A stretch of DNA of 64,000 nucleotides. Origin: Actinomadura sp. J1-007. Lineage in GTDB: Bacteria > Actinomycetota > Actinomycetes > Streptosporangiales > Streptosporangiaceae. The position numbers and the translations under genes are program-made. This document shows, one piece after another, positions 1-8,863 of the stretch. The stretch lies in assembly GCF_009793335.1 (NCBI RefSeq), contig NZ_WING01000002.1, positions 744,001 through 808,000 of the forward strand, given 5' to 3'. The notes below the pieces were generated by a model. That model was not told the DNA's origin and did no database searches. It was given only the letters and a program-made list of their open reading frames with translations. Every line of letters starts with the position of its first letter. Within the stretch, counting starts at the first letter, position 1.

Positions 1-721
1 GGGACGTCCCGACGCGGGCCCACTCCTCACCGCTGACGCCCGTCTCGTACAGCACGTTCAACGTCTGGTTGGTGTCGAGCCAGCCCGCCGGGCCCTTCAG
101 CCTGTCGATCATCTCGCCGAGCGTGCTCCAGAGCGTGGGCAGCAGGAAGTACAGCACGATCGAGACGGCCGGGTTCATGAACAGCATCCCGAACGCCACG
201 CCGATCGCCAGCGTGACCACCGCGAACAGCACGGCCGTGGCGAACAGCGAAGGCGGCAGCGACCAGCTCCCGCCCGACAGCCCGGCCGCGCCGCCGACCG
301 CGCGGGCCAGCACCGCCACCGCGCCGCCGAACGCCGCGAACGCCGCCGCCAGGCCCGCCCCGGCCAGCAGCTTGGCGGCGAGCACCCGCTCGCGCTCGGG
401 CACCAGCGCGAACGTCGTCAGCGCGGTCCGCTGCGACCACTCGCCCGTCACCGCGAGGATGCCGAGGACCGGCAGCAGCAGCGCGACCCCGGTCTGCGAC
501 GCCACGAACATCTCCCGCAGCGACTGCTCCTCCTCGTCCATCGCGAACAGCACGACCGGCATCATCGCGACGGCCGTCAGCCCGATGAGGACCAGCAGCC
601 AGCGCCCCGCGCGGGTGTCGGTCATCTTGCGCAGCTCGACGGCGACGAGCCGTCCGAGCGGCGGCCGGGGCGGGTCGAGCAGCGCGCCCGGCGCGGTCGC
701 CTGGGCGGTCGGCGCGGTCAT
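1..721 (-). CDS. ABC-2 type transporter permease (3' end beyond window)
   Basis: Membrane subunit of an ABC exporter. About 240 residues are visible and the C-terminus runs off the left edge. A soluble N-terminus of about 30 residues ends in the charged stretch VAVELRKMTDTRAGRW, the usual entry to the first membrane helix of ABC-2 permeases. Hydrophobic segments follow near residues 43-62, 80-97, 117-140 and 160-200. The ATG start overlaps the stop of the upstream ATPase gene (ATGA), so both are co-transcribed and probably form one transporter. The substrate cannot be read from the sequence; exporters of this class next to a NarL-type regulator often handle drugs or antimicrobial peptides, which is inference. 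Confidence 0.82.
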   Translation of the reverse strand, partial: MTAPTAQATAPGALLDPPRPPLGRLVAVELRKMTDTRAGRWLLVLIGLTAVAMMPVVLFAMDEEEQSLREMFVASQTGVALLLPVLGILAVTGEWSQRTALTTFALVPERERVLAAKLLAGAGLAAAFAAFGGAVAVLARAVGGAAGLSGGSWSLPPSLFATAVLFAVVTLAIGVAFGMLFMNPAVSIVLYFLLPTLWSTLGEMIDRLKGPAGWLDTNQTLNVLYETGVSGEEWARVGTS

Positions 722-1684
722 CGGACGTCCTCCTTCTCCGTGGCGATCCGGGCCGGGACGGGGGCCGCGGCGGCCGAGCCGTTCGCTGCGGGCGGCGCGG
801 CGGGTGCGGGCGGCGCGGTGAGGGACAGGAACAGCTCCTCCAGGCCGCCCCCGCCGGCTTGGCGCAGCTCCAGCAGGACGGCGCCCGCCGCGGCGGCGGC
901 CCGTCCCACCGCCTCCGGCGTCCCGTCCACGACGAGCGCGCCGCCCTCCGCCGGGCGGGCCCCAGCCCGGCCGCGGCCAGCGCGGCGGCCAGCGCCCCCG
1001 GATCCAGCGCCCGCACCAGCGTCCCCGCCGGGCCCGACAGCAGGTCGTCCTTGGTCCCCTCGGCGGCCACCCGGCCGTTCGCGATGACCACGAACCGGTC
1101 CGCGACCGCCTCGACCTCCCGCAGCAGGTGGGACGAGAGCAGCACCGTCCCGCCCCGGTCGGCGAAGTCGCGCAGCAGCCCCGCATCCAGAAGATCCCCT
1201 CGGGGTCCAGGCCGTTCGCGGGCTCGTCCAGGATCAGCACGCTCGGGTCGCCGATCAGCGCCTGCGCGATCCCGAGCCGCTGCCGCATCCCGAGCGAGTA
1301 GCCGCCGACCCGGCGCCCGGCCGCCTTCGGCGACAGCCCGACCGTGTCCAGGGACCGCTTCACCCGGTCCTGCTCCACCCCGAGGATCCGCGCGGTCAGC
1401 GCCAGCGTCTCCCGCCCCGTGCGGCCCGCGTGCTGCGCCGCGGCGTCGAGCAGCACCCCGACGTGCCGCCCCGGATTGGCGATCCTCCGGTACGGCACGC
1501 CCTTCACGGTGGCGCTCCCGGCCGTCGGCGGCGTCAGCCCGCAGATCATCCGCATCGTGGTCGACTTCCCGGCCCCGTTCGGGCCGAGGAAGCCGGTCAC
1601 GGTGCCGGGCTCGCACCGGAACGTCACGTCCCGGACCGCGTCGACCTCTCCGTAGCGCTTCGTCAGGCGTTCAACACTGATCAT
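718..1684 (-). CDS. ABC transporter ATP-binding protein, two apparent frameshifts
   Basis: ATPase partner of the downstream permease. It has Walker A GPNGAGKST at residues 34-42, a signature YSLGMRQR, Walker B LILDEPANGLDP and the switch histidine in LLSSHLL, all typical of CcmA/DrrA-like exporter ATPases. The reading frame breaks twice: at the C run 1179-1182, directly after Walker B, and near 945-960, before the C-terminal part that ends in EELFLSLT. Adding one base at each point gives an uninterrupted protein of about 322 residues. I infer sequencing deletions rather than decay, since conserved residues continue on both sides. The ATG at 1684 begins right at the family N-terminus (MISVERLTKRYG). 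Confidence 0.8.
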
Positions 1685-1780
1685 GCATCCAGCGTCGCAA
1701 GCGCGGAGGGCCCGCCGCGTCGGCCGATGGTCGGCGCCGCCGCGACCGAAGTCGAAGCGCCCCGGGCCGAAAGGCCATCC

Positions 1781-1850
1781 CGTACGGCACGGCGGGACCG
1801 GACGGTCGGCGGGGCCGTACGGCACGGCGGGACCGGACGGTCGGCGGGGC
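1781..1850. repeat. 35-bp perfect tandem duplication
   Basis: Two identical 35-bp units lie head to tail (1781-1815 and 1816-1850) in the 180-bp gap between the ABC ATPase start and the stop of the response regulator. Each unit begins CGTACGGCACGG and ends GGCGGGGC. The unit has no obvious hairpin of its own. It sits just downstream of the regulator stop, in what should be the leader of the ABC genes, so it may be a recent slip-strand duplication or a double protein-binding site. Confidence 0.85.
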
Positions 1851-1866
1851 CGGGGCGCCCGCGGGC

Positions 1867-2538
1867 TCACCCCGCCGGGTCGGCGGTCCCCGCGTCGTGG
1901 ACGAGCAGCGCGATCTGCACGCGGTTGTTGAGCTCCAGCTTGGTCAGCAGCCGCGACACGTACGCCTTGACGGTCGCGACGCTCAGCGACAGCTCGCGGC
2001 CGATCTCGCTGTTGGTGCGGCCCCGGCCGACGAGCGCCGCGACCGCGCGCTCGCCCTCGCTCAGCCGCCCGAGCAGCTCGCGGGCCCGCTCGCGGCGCGG
2101 ATCGACGCCGGTGTCGGCGACGTAGGTCATCATCTTGCGCAGCACGGCGGGCGACATCATCGGCTCCCCGGACGCCACCTGCCGGATCGCGCGGACGATC
2201 TCCGCGGGCGGGGTGTGCTTGAGCAGGAACCCGCTCGCCCCCGCCCGCATCGCCCGCAGGATGTGGTCGTCGGTGTCGAACGTGGTCAGGATGATGATCT
2301 CGGGGGGCTCCCGGCGCGCGCGCAGCCGCTCGGTCGCGGCGAGGCCGTCCAGGCGCGGCATCCGGATGTCCATGAGCACCACGTCCGGCCGGTGCTCGTT
2401 GACCGCCGGGACGACCTCCGCGCCGTCGGCGACGTCCGCGACGACCTCCAGGTCCTCCGCCCCGGCCAGCATCATCGACAGGCCCGCCCGGACGAGCGCG
2501 TCGTCGTCCACGATCAGCACGCGGGTCGGAGAGTCCAT
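1867..2538 (-). CDS. NarL/LuxR-family response regulator
   Basis: Two-component response regulator of 223 residues, the usual NarL size. The receiver domain (about 5-120) has the acidic pocket DDD at 11-13, the phospho-acceptor Asp57 in VLMDIRMP and a conserved lysine in FLLKHTPP. The C-terminal LuxR-type helix-turn-helix (about 155-215) reads LSEGERAVAALVGRGRTNSE and then TVKAYVSRLLTKL. No kinase gene adjoins it; the nearest NarL-type kinase is 6.3 kb away at 8808-9941 and itself lacks an adjacent regulator, so the two may be a separated pair. It lies upstream of, and in the same direction as, the ABC exporter genes, a likely target. Confidence 0.93.
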   Translation of the reverse strand: MDSPTRVLIVDDDALVRAGLSMMLAGAEDLEVVADVADGAEVVPAVNEHRPDVVLMDIRMPRLDGLAATERLRARREPPEIIILTTFDTDDHILRAMRAGASGFLLKHTPPAEIVRAIRQVASGEPMMSPAVLRKMMTYVADTGVDPRRERARELLGRLSEGERAVAALVGRGRTNSEIGRELSLSVATVKAYVSRLLTKLELNNRVQIALLVHDAGTADPAG

Positions 2539-2542
2539 CCGC

Positions 2543-3574
2543 TCACTCTACGGGCCGGGCGCGCTCCCGATCACCCCGGCGGCGCCCCGTCCCGGCGCCC
2601 CGTCCCGGCGCGGCCGTGGAGGCGCGGGGGAGGAGCGTCACGCCGAGGGTCTGGTGGGCGGGCGTCCCCGGACGGCTTGAGCGCGCCAGGTCCAGCAGGC
2701 GCTCCACCGCGAGGCGGCCCGCCTCGGCGCCCGGCACGCGCAGCGCCGTGACGTCCGGCATGGCGAGGCCCGCCGCCGACAGGTCGTCGGCGCAGGCGAG
2801 GCTGAGGTCGCCGGGGGCGCGCAGGCCCTTCATGGTCATCCGGTGCAGCAGGCCGAGCAGGACCGTGCTGCTGTAGGCGACGACGGCGGTGCAGCCGGAG
2901 GCCGCGACGGCGTCGAACGCCCGGGTCCCGGCGTCGAACTCGGGCGGGTACGGCCCCGAGGCGGCGATCTCGGCGTCCGGCATGGCCCGCCGCAGCTCGC
3001 GCAGGCGCCGCCGGTCCAGCCACGACCCCTCGGGGCCGCCCAGGTACGCGACGCGCGCGTGGCCGAGGGCGGCGAGGTGGGCGCCGAGCCCGGCCATCCC
3101 GCCCGGGGTGTCGATGACCACCGAGCTGACGCCGCGGACCCGCCGGTTGAGGGTGACCAGCGGGAGCCGCCGGGCGGCCTCGGCGAGCCGGGCCGCGGGC
3201 GCGGCGGGGCCGACGGCGGCGAAGCCGTCCACCCGGTCGGCGAGCCGTTCGAACAGGGCCTCCTCGCGGGCGGCCGACCCGTCGGTCACCACGACGATCA
3301 GCTCGGACCCGGCCTCCTCGGCGGCCTCCTGCGCGCCCGCGATGATCGGGGCGTGGAACGGGTTGGCGAGCGAGGCGACGGCGAAGGCCAGCAGCCCGGC
3401 GCGGCCGGTGGCGAGGGCGCGGGCGGCCGGATGGTGCCGGTAGCCGAGCCGTTCGGCGGTGGCCAGCACCCGCGACCGGGTGGCCTCGGAGACCATGCCG
3501 GGACGGGTCAGGGCGCGCGACACGGTGGAGGCCGACACCCCCGCCTCACGTGCGACGTCGTCCAGCCGCGTCAT
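2543..3574 (-). CDS. LacI-family transcriptional regulator
   Basis: Repressor of 343 residues. The N-terminal LacI helix-turn-helix (residues 2-52) reads TRLDDVAREAGVSASTVSRA, with the hinge helix following (HHPAARALATGR). A periplasmic-binding-protein-like effector domain fills the rest, with the typical segment NPFHAPIIAGAQEAAEE. The ATG at 3574 places the helix-turn-helix at the very N-terminus; longer readings only add non-coding leader. It is divergent from a purine permease and adenine deaminase, and two near-perfect LacI-type palindromes lie between. The effector is therefore probably a purine or nucleoside (inference). LacI-fold repressors with purine ligands (PurR) exist, but this is not clearly an orthologue. 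Confidence 0.93.
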   Translation of the reverse strand: MTRLDDVAREAGVSASTVSRALTRPGMVSEATRSRVLATAERLGYRHHPAARALATGRAGLLAFAVASLANPFHAPIIAGAQEAAEEAGSELIVVVTDGSAAREEALFERLADRVDGFAAVGPAAPAARLAEAARRLPLVTLNRRVRGVSSVVIDTPGGMAGLGAHLAALGHARVAYLGGPEGSWLDRRRLRELRRAMPDAEIAASGPYPPEFDAGTRAFDAVAASGCTAVVAYSSTVLLGLLHRMTMKGLRAPGDLSLACADDLSAAGLAMPDVTALRVPGAEAGRLAVERLLDLARSSRPGTPAHQTLGVTLLPRASTAAPGRGAGTGRRRGDRERARPVE

Positions 3575-3605
3575 CGCTTGCCCCCTTCCGGCCGGTATCC
3601 TATCG

Positions 3606-3619
3606 TGCAAGCGCTTGCA
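3606..3619. promoter_or_regulatory. LacI-type operator 1
   Basis: Perfect 14-bp palindrome TGCAAGCGCTTGCA in the divergent gap between the LacI gene and the purine permease. The central CG step and the GCAAGC/GCTTGC arms are the standard form of LacI/GalR-family sites. Confidence 0.8.
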
Positions 3620-3629
3620 GCTCACCTGC

Positions 3630-3643
3630 TGCAAGCGATTGCA
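3630..3643. promoter_or_regulatory. LacI-type operator 2
   Basis: Near-perfect palindrome TGCAAGCGATTGCA, one base different from operator 1. Its centre is 24 bp from that of operator 1, and it ends 16 bp before the permease start. Two sites could serve repression of the permease operon and autoregulation of the LacI gene. Confidence 0.75.
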
Positions 3644-3659
3644 CCTCTGAGGAGCATGG

Positions 3660-5015
3660 ATGGTCACAGATGCCGGGCAGCGGGGCCCGTCGAGCCCGCC
3701 GGGCCGCGCGCGGCCCTCGACGCTCGACCGCTTCTTCAAGCTGAGCGAGCGGGGCACCTCGGTCCGGACCGAGGTGGTCGCGGGCCTCAGCATGTTCCTC
3801 GCGGCGGCGTACGTCGTGGTGGTCGTGCCCGGCATGCTCGCCGACGCCGGGGTGCCCCGCGCGGCGGCCACCACCGGCGTGATCGTCACGGTGGTCCTGG
3901 CGACGCTGTTCATGGGCCTGTACGCCAACCTGCCGTTCGTGCTCGCCCCGGGCCTCGGCGGCGTCGCCCTCGTCGCGGTCACGCTGATCCAGCACGACCA
4001 GGTGCCCTACCCGGTCGCGATGGGCATGGTGTTCTGGTCCGGCGTGGCGTTCCTGGCGCTGACCCTGCTCGGCGTCCGGCAGCTCGTCACCCGCGTCATC
4101 CCCGACTCGGTGCGGCTGTCGATCGGCGCGGCGATCGGGCTCTACATCGCGATGCTCGGGTTCCGCTCGGCCGGGCTGATCGAGTTCGGGCCGAAGGGGA
4201 TGAAGCTCGGCGACCTCGGCTCGCACTCGGCCTGGCTCGCGATCGGCGGCCTGGTCGTGGTGACCGCGCTCGCGTCCCGCAAGGTGCCCGGCGCGCTGCT
4301 GATCACCATGGTCGCGCTGACCGTCGTCGCGATCCCGCTGGACGTGGCCAAGGTGCCGGACTCGCTGTTCGAGCTGCCCGCCGGGCTCGGCCCGGTCGGG
4401 TTCGAGGTCGACATCCTCGGCGCGCTCAAGCCCGACTACCTGCCCTACCTGTTCGCCCTGTTCGCGGCGGAGTTCTTCTCCACGACCGGCGTCGTGCTCG
4501 CCGTCGGCGAACGGGTCGGGCTCGCCAACGACAAGGGCGAGATCCCGAACGTCAACAAGCCGTTCCTCGTCGACTCGGTCAGCGTGATCGGCGGCTCGGC
4601 GATCGGCGGGCCGAGCGTCACCACCTACCTGGAGTCGGCCGCGGGCTCGGACTCCGGCGGCCGGACCGGGCTGACCTCCGTCGTCACCGGCGGCCTGTTC
4701 GCCGTCCTGCTGCTGCTCACCCCGCTCGCCACCATGATCCCGCAGGCCGTCACCGCGCCCGTGCTGGTGTTCATCGGGCTCGGGATGCTGGCCGGGCTCC
4801 GCAAGGTCGACATGTCCGACCCGACCGACGCGATCCCGGCGGCGCTCGTGGTGGCCTGCACGCTGTTCTGGGGCAACTTCGGCACCGGCATCGCCGCCGG
4901 GCTGACCGCCTACGTGCTGATCAAGGCCGTGGCGGGACGGTTCAAGGAGATCCACCTCGGGATGTGGGTCATGCTGCCGTTCCTCCTCTACTTCTTCTAC
5001 AACTCCGTCCACTGA
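3660..5015 (+). CDS. NCS2 (AzgA-type) purine permease
   Basis: Cytoplasmic-membrane purine:proton symporter of 451 residues with 12-14 hydrophobic segments. The family N-terminal motif GTSVRTEVVAGLSMFLAAAY opens the membrane domain near residue 32. The conserved substrate-site block ESAAGSDSGGRTGLTSVVTG lies near residue 323. This matches the adenine/guanine/hypoxanthine permease branch rather than uracil or xanthine transporters. The start is the ATG at 3660, preceded by TGAGGAG; an ATG 4 bp upstream is out of frame. Adenine deaminase follows after 12 bp, so uptake and deamination of adenine form one LacI-controlled unit. Confidence 0.9.
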   Translation: MVTDAGQRGPSSPPGRARPSTLDRFFKLSERGTSVRTEVVAGLSMFLAAAYVVVVVPGMLADAGVPRAAATTGVIVTVVLATLFMGLYANLPFVLAPGLGGVALVAVTLIQHDQVPYPVAMGMVFWSGVAFLALTLLGVRQLVTRVIPDSVRLSIGAAIGLYIAMLGFRSAGLIEFGPKGMKLGDLGSHSAWLAIGGLVVVTALASRKVPGALLITMVALTVVAIPLDVAKVPDSLFELPAGLGPVGFEVDILGALKPDYLPYLFALFAAEFFSTTGVVLAVGERVGLANDKGEIPNVNKPFLVDSVSVIGGSAIGGPSVTTYLESAAGSDSGGRTGLTSVVTGGLFAVLLLLTPLATMIPQAVTAPVLVFIGLGMLAGLRKVDMSDPTDAIPAALVVACTLFWGNFGTGIAAGLTAYVLIKAVAGRFKEIHLGMWVMLPFLLYFFYNSVH

Positions 5016-5027
5016 TCGGGGGATCAG

Positions 5028-6725
5028 GTGCACGACATCCGCATCCGCGGGGGCCGGGTCGTCTCGGTCTTCACCGGCGAGACCTTCGAGGCCGACGTCC
5101 TCGTCACCGGCGAGACGATCACCGGCGTCGTCCCGCCGTCCGCGCCCGGCGCGGCGCGCGAGGAGCTGGACGCGGCCGGGAGGCTGGTCGTCCCCGGCTT
5201 CCTCGACGCGCACATGCACGTCGAGAGCTCGTTCCTCACGCCCGCCGCGTTCGCCTGGCTGACGCTGCCGCGCGGCACCACCACCGTCCTCGCCGACCCG
5301 CACGAGATCGTCAACGTCGCGGGCCGCGAGGCGATGCGCTGGATGGTCGGCGCGGGCCGGGCGACGCCGCAGACGCAGCTGTGGGGCGTGCCGTCCTGCG
5401 TGCCCGCGCTCGCCGGGTTCGAGCACTCCGGCGCCCACCTGGACGCCGCCGACGTGGACGAACTGCTCGGCTGGGACGGCGTCCGCGCCCTCGCCGAGGT
5501 GATGGACTACCGCGCGGTCGTGTCCGGCGACCCGCGGATGCACTCGATCATCGGCGCGGCCCGCGACCGGGGCGTGATCCTCGACGGGCACTGCCCCGGG
5601 CTGTCCGGCGAGGAGCTGAGCCGGTACATGGCGACCGGGATCGACTCCGACCACACCAAGAACACCCCCGAGGTCGCCGTCGAGAAGGCCCGGCTCGGCA
5701 TGACGGTCATGCTCCAGGAGAAGTGCCTGGAGCCCGAGGTCGCCGCCGCGCTGCTCGCGCTGCCGATGCTCCCGCCGTTCTGCCTGGTCACCGACGACCT
5801 CGCCGCCGACCACATCGCCGCGCGGGGCCACCTGGACCACATCGCCCGCACGGCCGTCGCCGCCGGGCTGCCCGCGCTCGACGTCCTGCGCGCCCTCACC
5901 TGGACCCCGGCGCAGCGGCTGCGGCTCCCGGACCGGGGCGTCGTCGCGCCGGGCAAGCGCGCCGACCTCGTCCTGCTGGACGGGCCGCTGGAGGACTTCG
6001 CCGTCCACACCGTCCTCGCGGGCGGGCGCGTCGTCGCGGAGGGCGGCCGCGCCGCCTACCCCGAGCCCCGCCCGGAGGGCCGGCCGTTCAGCGGGTCCGT
6101 GCACGTGGACGGGCTGCCGGACGGCGAGTACGCGTGGCGGGTGGACCTGCCGGACGGGCCGCACCGCTTCCGGGCGCTGCGCGTCAACCCGGTCGACACC
6201 TACACCGAGCCCGCCGAGATCGAGCTCGACGTGCGCGGCGGCGTCGTCGCGTGGGAGGGGCGCGCCGCGCTGTGCTGGGTCCGCAACCGGCACGGCCGCG
6301 ACCACACCGCCTGCGTGCCCGTGACGGGGATGGACCTCGCGGACGGCGCGGTCACCACGACGTACGCGCACGACAGCCACAACCTGGTCACGCTCGGCAC
6401 CACCCGCGCGTCGATGCGGGCCGCCGCCGAGGCCGTCCTCGCGGGCGACGGGGGAGTGGCGGTCGCGCGCGGCGGGACGGTCACCGCGCGGCTGCCGCTC
6501 GGCGTCGGCGGCGTGATGTCGGCCGAGCCGGCCGCGGCCGTGGCGGACGCCTCCCGCCTCGTGCGCGAGGAGCTCGCCGCGTGGGGCTGGCGGCACCGCA
6601 ACCCGTTCATGAGCGTGTCCACCCTGACGCTGGCGGTCTCGCCGACCGTGAAGATCACCGACCTCGGGCTGGTGGACGTGCTGGCCCGCGACTGGGCCCC
6701 GCGGGTCCTGGACGGATGCCACTGA
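5028..6725 (+). CDS. ade: Adenine deaminase
   Basis: Metal-dependent amidohydrolase (about 565 residues) that converts adenine to hypoxanthine and ammonia in purine salvage. Metal-binding residues are visible: His62 and His64 with Glu66 in DAHMHVESS, then ADPHEIVNV, DGHCPGLSG and TDDLAADH. The C-terminal third carries the adenine-deaminase-specific domain (RNRHGRDHTACVPVTGMDLA). The start is GTG at 5028, 12 bp after the permease stop, with only a weak GGGGGATC leader. The length matches the family, and all metal ligands I could check are present, so it should be active. Confidence 0.93.
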   Translation: MHDIRIRGGRVVSVFTGETFEADVLVTGETITGVVPPSAPGAAREELDAAGRLVVPGFLDAHMHVESSFLTPAAFAWLTLPRGTTTVLADPHEIVNVAGREAMRWMVGAGRATPQTQLWGVPSCVPALAGFEHSGAHLDAADVDELLGWDGVRALAEVMDYRAVVSGDPRMHSIIGAARDRGVILDGHCPGLSGEELSRYMATGIDSDHTKNTPEVAVEKARLGMTVMLQEKCLEPEVAAALLALPMLPPFCLVTDDLAADHIAARGHLDHIARTAVAAGLPALDVLRALTWTPAQRLRLPDRGVVAPGKRADLVLLDGPLEDFAVHTVLAGGRVVAEGGRAAYPEPRPEGRPFSGSVHVDGLPDGEYAWRVDLPDGPHRFRALRVNPVDTYTEPAEIELDVRGGVVAWEGRAALCWVRNRHGRDHTACVPVTGMDLADGAVTTTYAHDSHNLVTLGTTRASMRAAAEAVLAGDGGVAVARGGTVTARLPLGVGGVMSAEPAAAVADASRLVREELAAWGWRHRNPFMSVSTLTLAVSPTVKITDLGLVDVLARDWAPRVLDGCH

Positions 6726-7531
6726 TGCGCGCACGCAAGGGCGCGGCGCCCGGCCACGGCGGCGTCGAGCTGGCCTACGAGGAGCTCGGCCGCCCCGACG
6801 CGCCGGGCCTGCTGATCCTGCACGGCCTCTACACGCGCGGCTCGTCGTGGCGGCCGATCGCCGAACGGTTCGCGGACCGGTTCCGCGTCGTGCTCCCCGA
6901 CCAGCGCGGGCACGGCGCGAGCGGCAAGCCGGACGGCCCGTACGACCGGGCCGCGTTCGCCGCCGACGCCGCCGCCCTGATCGAACGGCTCGGCCTCGGC
7001 CCCGCCGTCGTCGCCGGGCACTCGATGGGCGCCATCACGTCCTGGATGCTCGCGCACCGCCGCCCCGACCTGGTCCGCGCGTTCGCCGCCGTCGACATGC
7101 ACCCCGACACCACCCGCACGCCCGACCAGGCGCGCACGCGCGCGTGGGTGGAGGGCTGGCCGCTGCCGTTCCCGTCGTGGGACGCGTTCTTCGGCTACTT
7201 CGGCGAACGGGTCGGCGCCTACCTCGCCCCCTCGTTCGTCCGGGACGAGAGCGACGGACTCGTGCCGGTGTTCCGCCGCGAGCACGTCCTCGCCTGCCGC
7301 GAGGACTGGACGGCGCACTCCTACGAGCCCGAGCTGCTGGCCGCTGCCCGCCCGGCGCTGCTGGTCAAGGGTTCGCTGTCGGACGTCACGGACGCGTCCC
7401 TCGACGCGGTCGCCCGCGTCCTGCCCGACTGCTCCGTGGCGACCGTCGAGGACGCGACGCACTACGTCCCCGCCGAGCAGCCCGAACGCCTCGCCGACGC
7501 CCTGGAGCCGTTCCTGGCCCGCTTCGCCTGA
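6725..7531 (+). CDS. Alpha/beta hydrolase
   Basis: Serine hydrolase-fold protein of 268 residues. It has the oxyanion strand LLILHGLY near residue 31, DQRGHGASGK near 59, the nucleophile elbow GHSMG with Ser100, and the C-terminal catalytic histidine His246 in DATHYVP. The ATG at 6725 overlaps the adenine deaminase stop (TGATG); an in-frame ATG at 6716 is also possible. Co-transcription with purine salvage genes is clear, but nothing in the sequence ties it to purines, and the substrate is unknown. Proteins of this kind include esterases, haloperoxidase-like and C-C bond hydrolases. Confidence 0.85.
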   Translation: MRARKGAAPGHGGVELAYEELGRPDAPGLLILHGLYTRGSSWRPIAERFADRFRVVLPDQRGHGASGKPDGPYDRAAFAADAAALIERLGLGPAVVAGHSMGAITSWMLAHRRPDLVRAFAAVDMHPDTTRTPDQARTRAWVEGWPLPFPSWDAFFGYFGERVGAYLAPSFVRDESDGLVPVFRREHVLACREDWTAHSYEPELLAAARPALLVKGSLSDVTDASLDAVARVLPDCSVATVEDATHYVPAEQPERLADALEPFLARFA

Positions 7532-7555
7532 GCGGGCGGCGGGTACGCCCCGCCC

Positions 7556-8863
7556 ATGCCCCTCCGCGCGGCGCGGTCCCCTCCCGCGCGCCTGCCCGCC
7601 CGCGTGTTCCTGGCCGGGCAGGCGGTGTCGGCGCTCGGCGACGGCCTCGCGCTGCTGGCCGTCCCGCTGCTCGTCCTGCGGCTGACGCACGACCCGCTCG
7701 CCGCCGGGCTGGCCGCCGCGCCGCGCGGGATCGGGTACCTCCTCGCGGGCGTCCCGGCGGGCCCGGTCGCCGACCGGCTCAGCCCCTGGACGACCCTGAT
7801 CGCGTCCGACGCCGTCCGGACGGCGGTCTTCGTCGCGCTGCCGGTGCTCGCCTGGTGCGGCGGCGCCCGGCTGTGGCTCGTCCTCGCCCTGGCGTTCCTG
7901 TCGGGGGCGGCCACGGTCTTCTTCGACGCCGCCCTCGCCGTCGCCGTCAAGGACCTGTTCCCCGGGCCCGGCCTGCTGCGCGCCAACTCCGCCCTGGAGG
8001 CCGCCGCGCAGGCGTCCCAGGTCGCCGGTCCCGCGCTGGTCGGCGTCCTCGCCGCCGCCGTCGGCCCGGAACCGGCGCTGCTGCTCAACGCCGCCACGTA
8101 CGCCGTGTCGCTGGCGTCCCTCGCGGCCGTGGCGCGCCGCCGCCCGGCGGCCCGTCCGGCGCGGGCGGACGGGCCGGTGCGCGCGTTCGGGGAGGGCGTC
8201 CGGTTCGTGCTGGCGTTCCGGCCGCTGCTCGTGCTGACCGCCCTCCAGACGATGGTCAACCTGTGCCTCGCCGTGGACACGCTGATCGTCTTCCTCGCCC
8301 GCGTCACCCTCGGCCTGTCCCCGGCGGCGGTCGGCGCCGCCGTCGCGGCGGGCGGCCTCGGCGGGCTCGGCGGCGCGCTCGCCGCGCCCGCCCTGGCGGC
8401 CCGCCTCGGCCCCCTGCGGGCCCTGTCGGCCGCCATCGGCGTCGCCGCCGCGTCCCTGCTGGCCATGGGGCTCGCCACCGCCTGGTGGGCGCTGCTCGCG
8501 GCGAACGCCGTTCAGGTGTGGGCGGTGACCGTCGCGAGCGTCGTCAACCGCGCCACCCGGCAGGCGTGGATCCCCCGCGAGCTCATGGGCCGCGCCACGA
8601 CGGCGGTGCGGGCGCTGTTCCTCGCGGCGACGCCGGTCGGCGCGGCGGCGGCCGGGGCGCTCACCGGCGCCTGCGGGGACGACCCGCGCCCGGTGTTCCT
8701 CGGGGCGGGCCTCGCCGCCGGCGCGCTGATCGCCGCCGGGTGGACGGCCGCGCTGCGCCGCTACGACACGTCCGCCCTCGCCTCGGCGGCGGACGGGGCG
8801 CGGCCGGTCACGCGTCCGGGAGGGGGAGGCGGGCGGCCAGGCGGAAGCGGCCCTCCGGGCTGA
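7556..8863 (+). CDS. MFS transporter (drug-efflux type)
   Basis: Major facilitator superfamily protein of 435 residues with about 12 predicted membrane helices. The N-terminus LAGQAVSALGDGLALLAVPL is typical of the MFS_3/enterobactin-exporter-like branch common in actinomycetes, and the loop between helices 2 and 3 has AGPVADRLSPW in place of the classical GxxxDRxGRR. The polar, Gly/Pro-rich C-terminus overlaps the 3' end of the convergent histidine kinase gene by 56 bp. The substrate cannot be predicted. Confidence 0.85.
   Translation: MPLRAARSPPARLPARVFLAGQAVSALGDGLALLAVPLLVLRLTHDPLAAGLAAAPRGIGYLLAGVPAGPVADRLSPWTTLIASDAVRTAVFVALPVLAWCGGARLWLVLALAFLSGAATVFFDAALAVAVKDLFPGPGLLRANSALEAAAQASQVAGPALVGVLAAAVGPEPALLLNAATYAVSLASLAAVARRRPAARPARADGPVRAFGEGVRFVLAFRPLLVLTALQTMVNLCLAVDTLIVFLARVTLGLSPAAVGAAVAAGGLGGLGGALAAPALAARLGPLRALSAAIGVAAASLLAMGLATAWWALLAANAVQVWAVTVASVVNRATRQAWIPRELMGRATTAVRALFLAATPVGAAAAGALTGACGDDPRPVFLGAGLAAGALIAAGWTAALRRYDTSALASAADGARPVTRPGGGGGRPGGSGPPG

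Noticed and set aside
718..1684. True pseudogene of an ABC ATPase
   Set aside because: Both breaks are single-base losses like those in zwf, sufS and polX, and conserved motifs continue undamaged, so sequencing error is more likely.
3600..6734. 1044-codon antisense frame opposite the permease and adenine deaminase
   Set aside because: Composition (Gly, Arg, Asp, His, Val-rich) mirrors codon bias of the real genes and shows no domain motif.
2843..7531. 1562-codon open frame on the plus strand
   Set aside because: Only its last 268 codons (from 6725) are a real gene. The rest is antisense or out of frame to the LacI, permease and adenine deaminase genes and is Arg/Gly/Pro-rich, an artefact of high GC.
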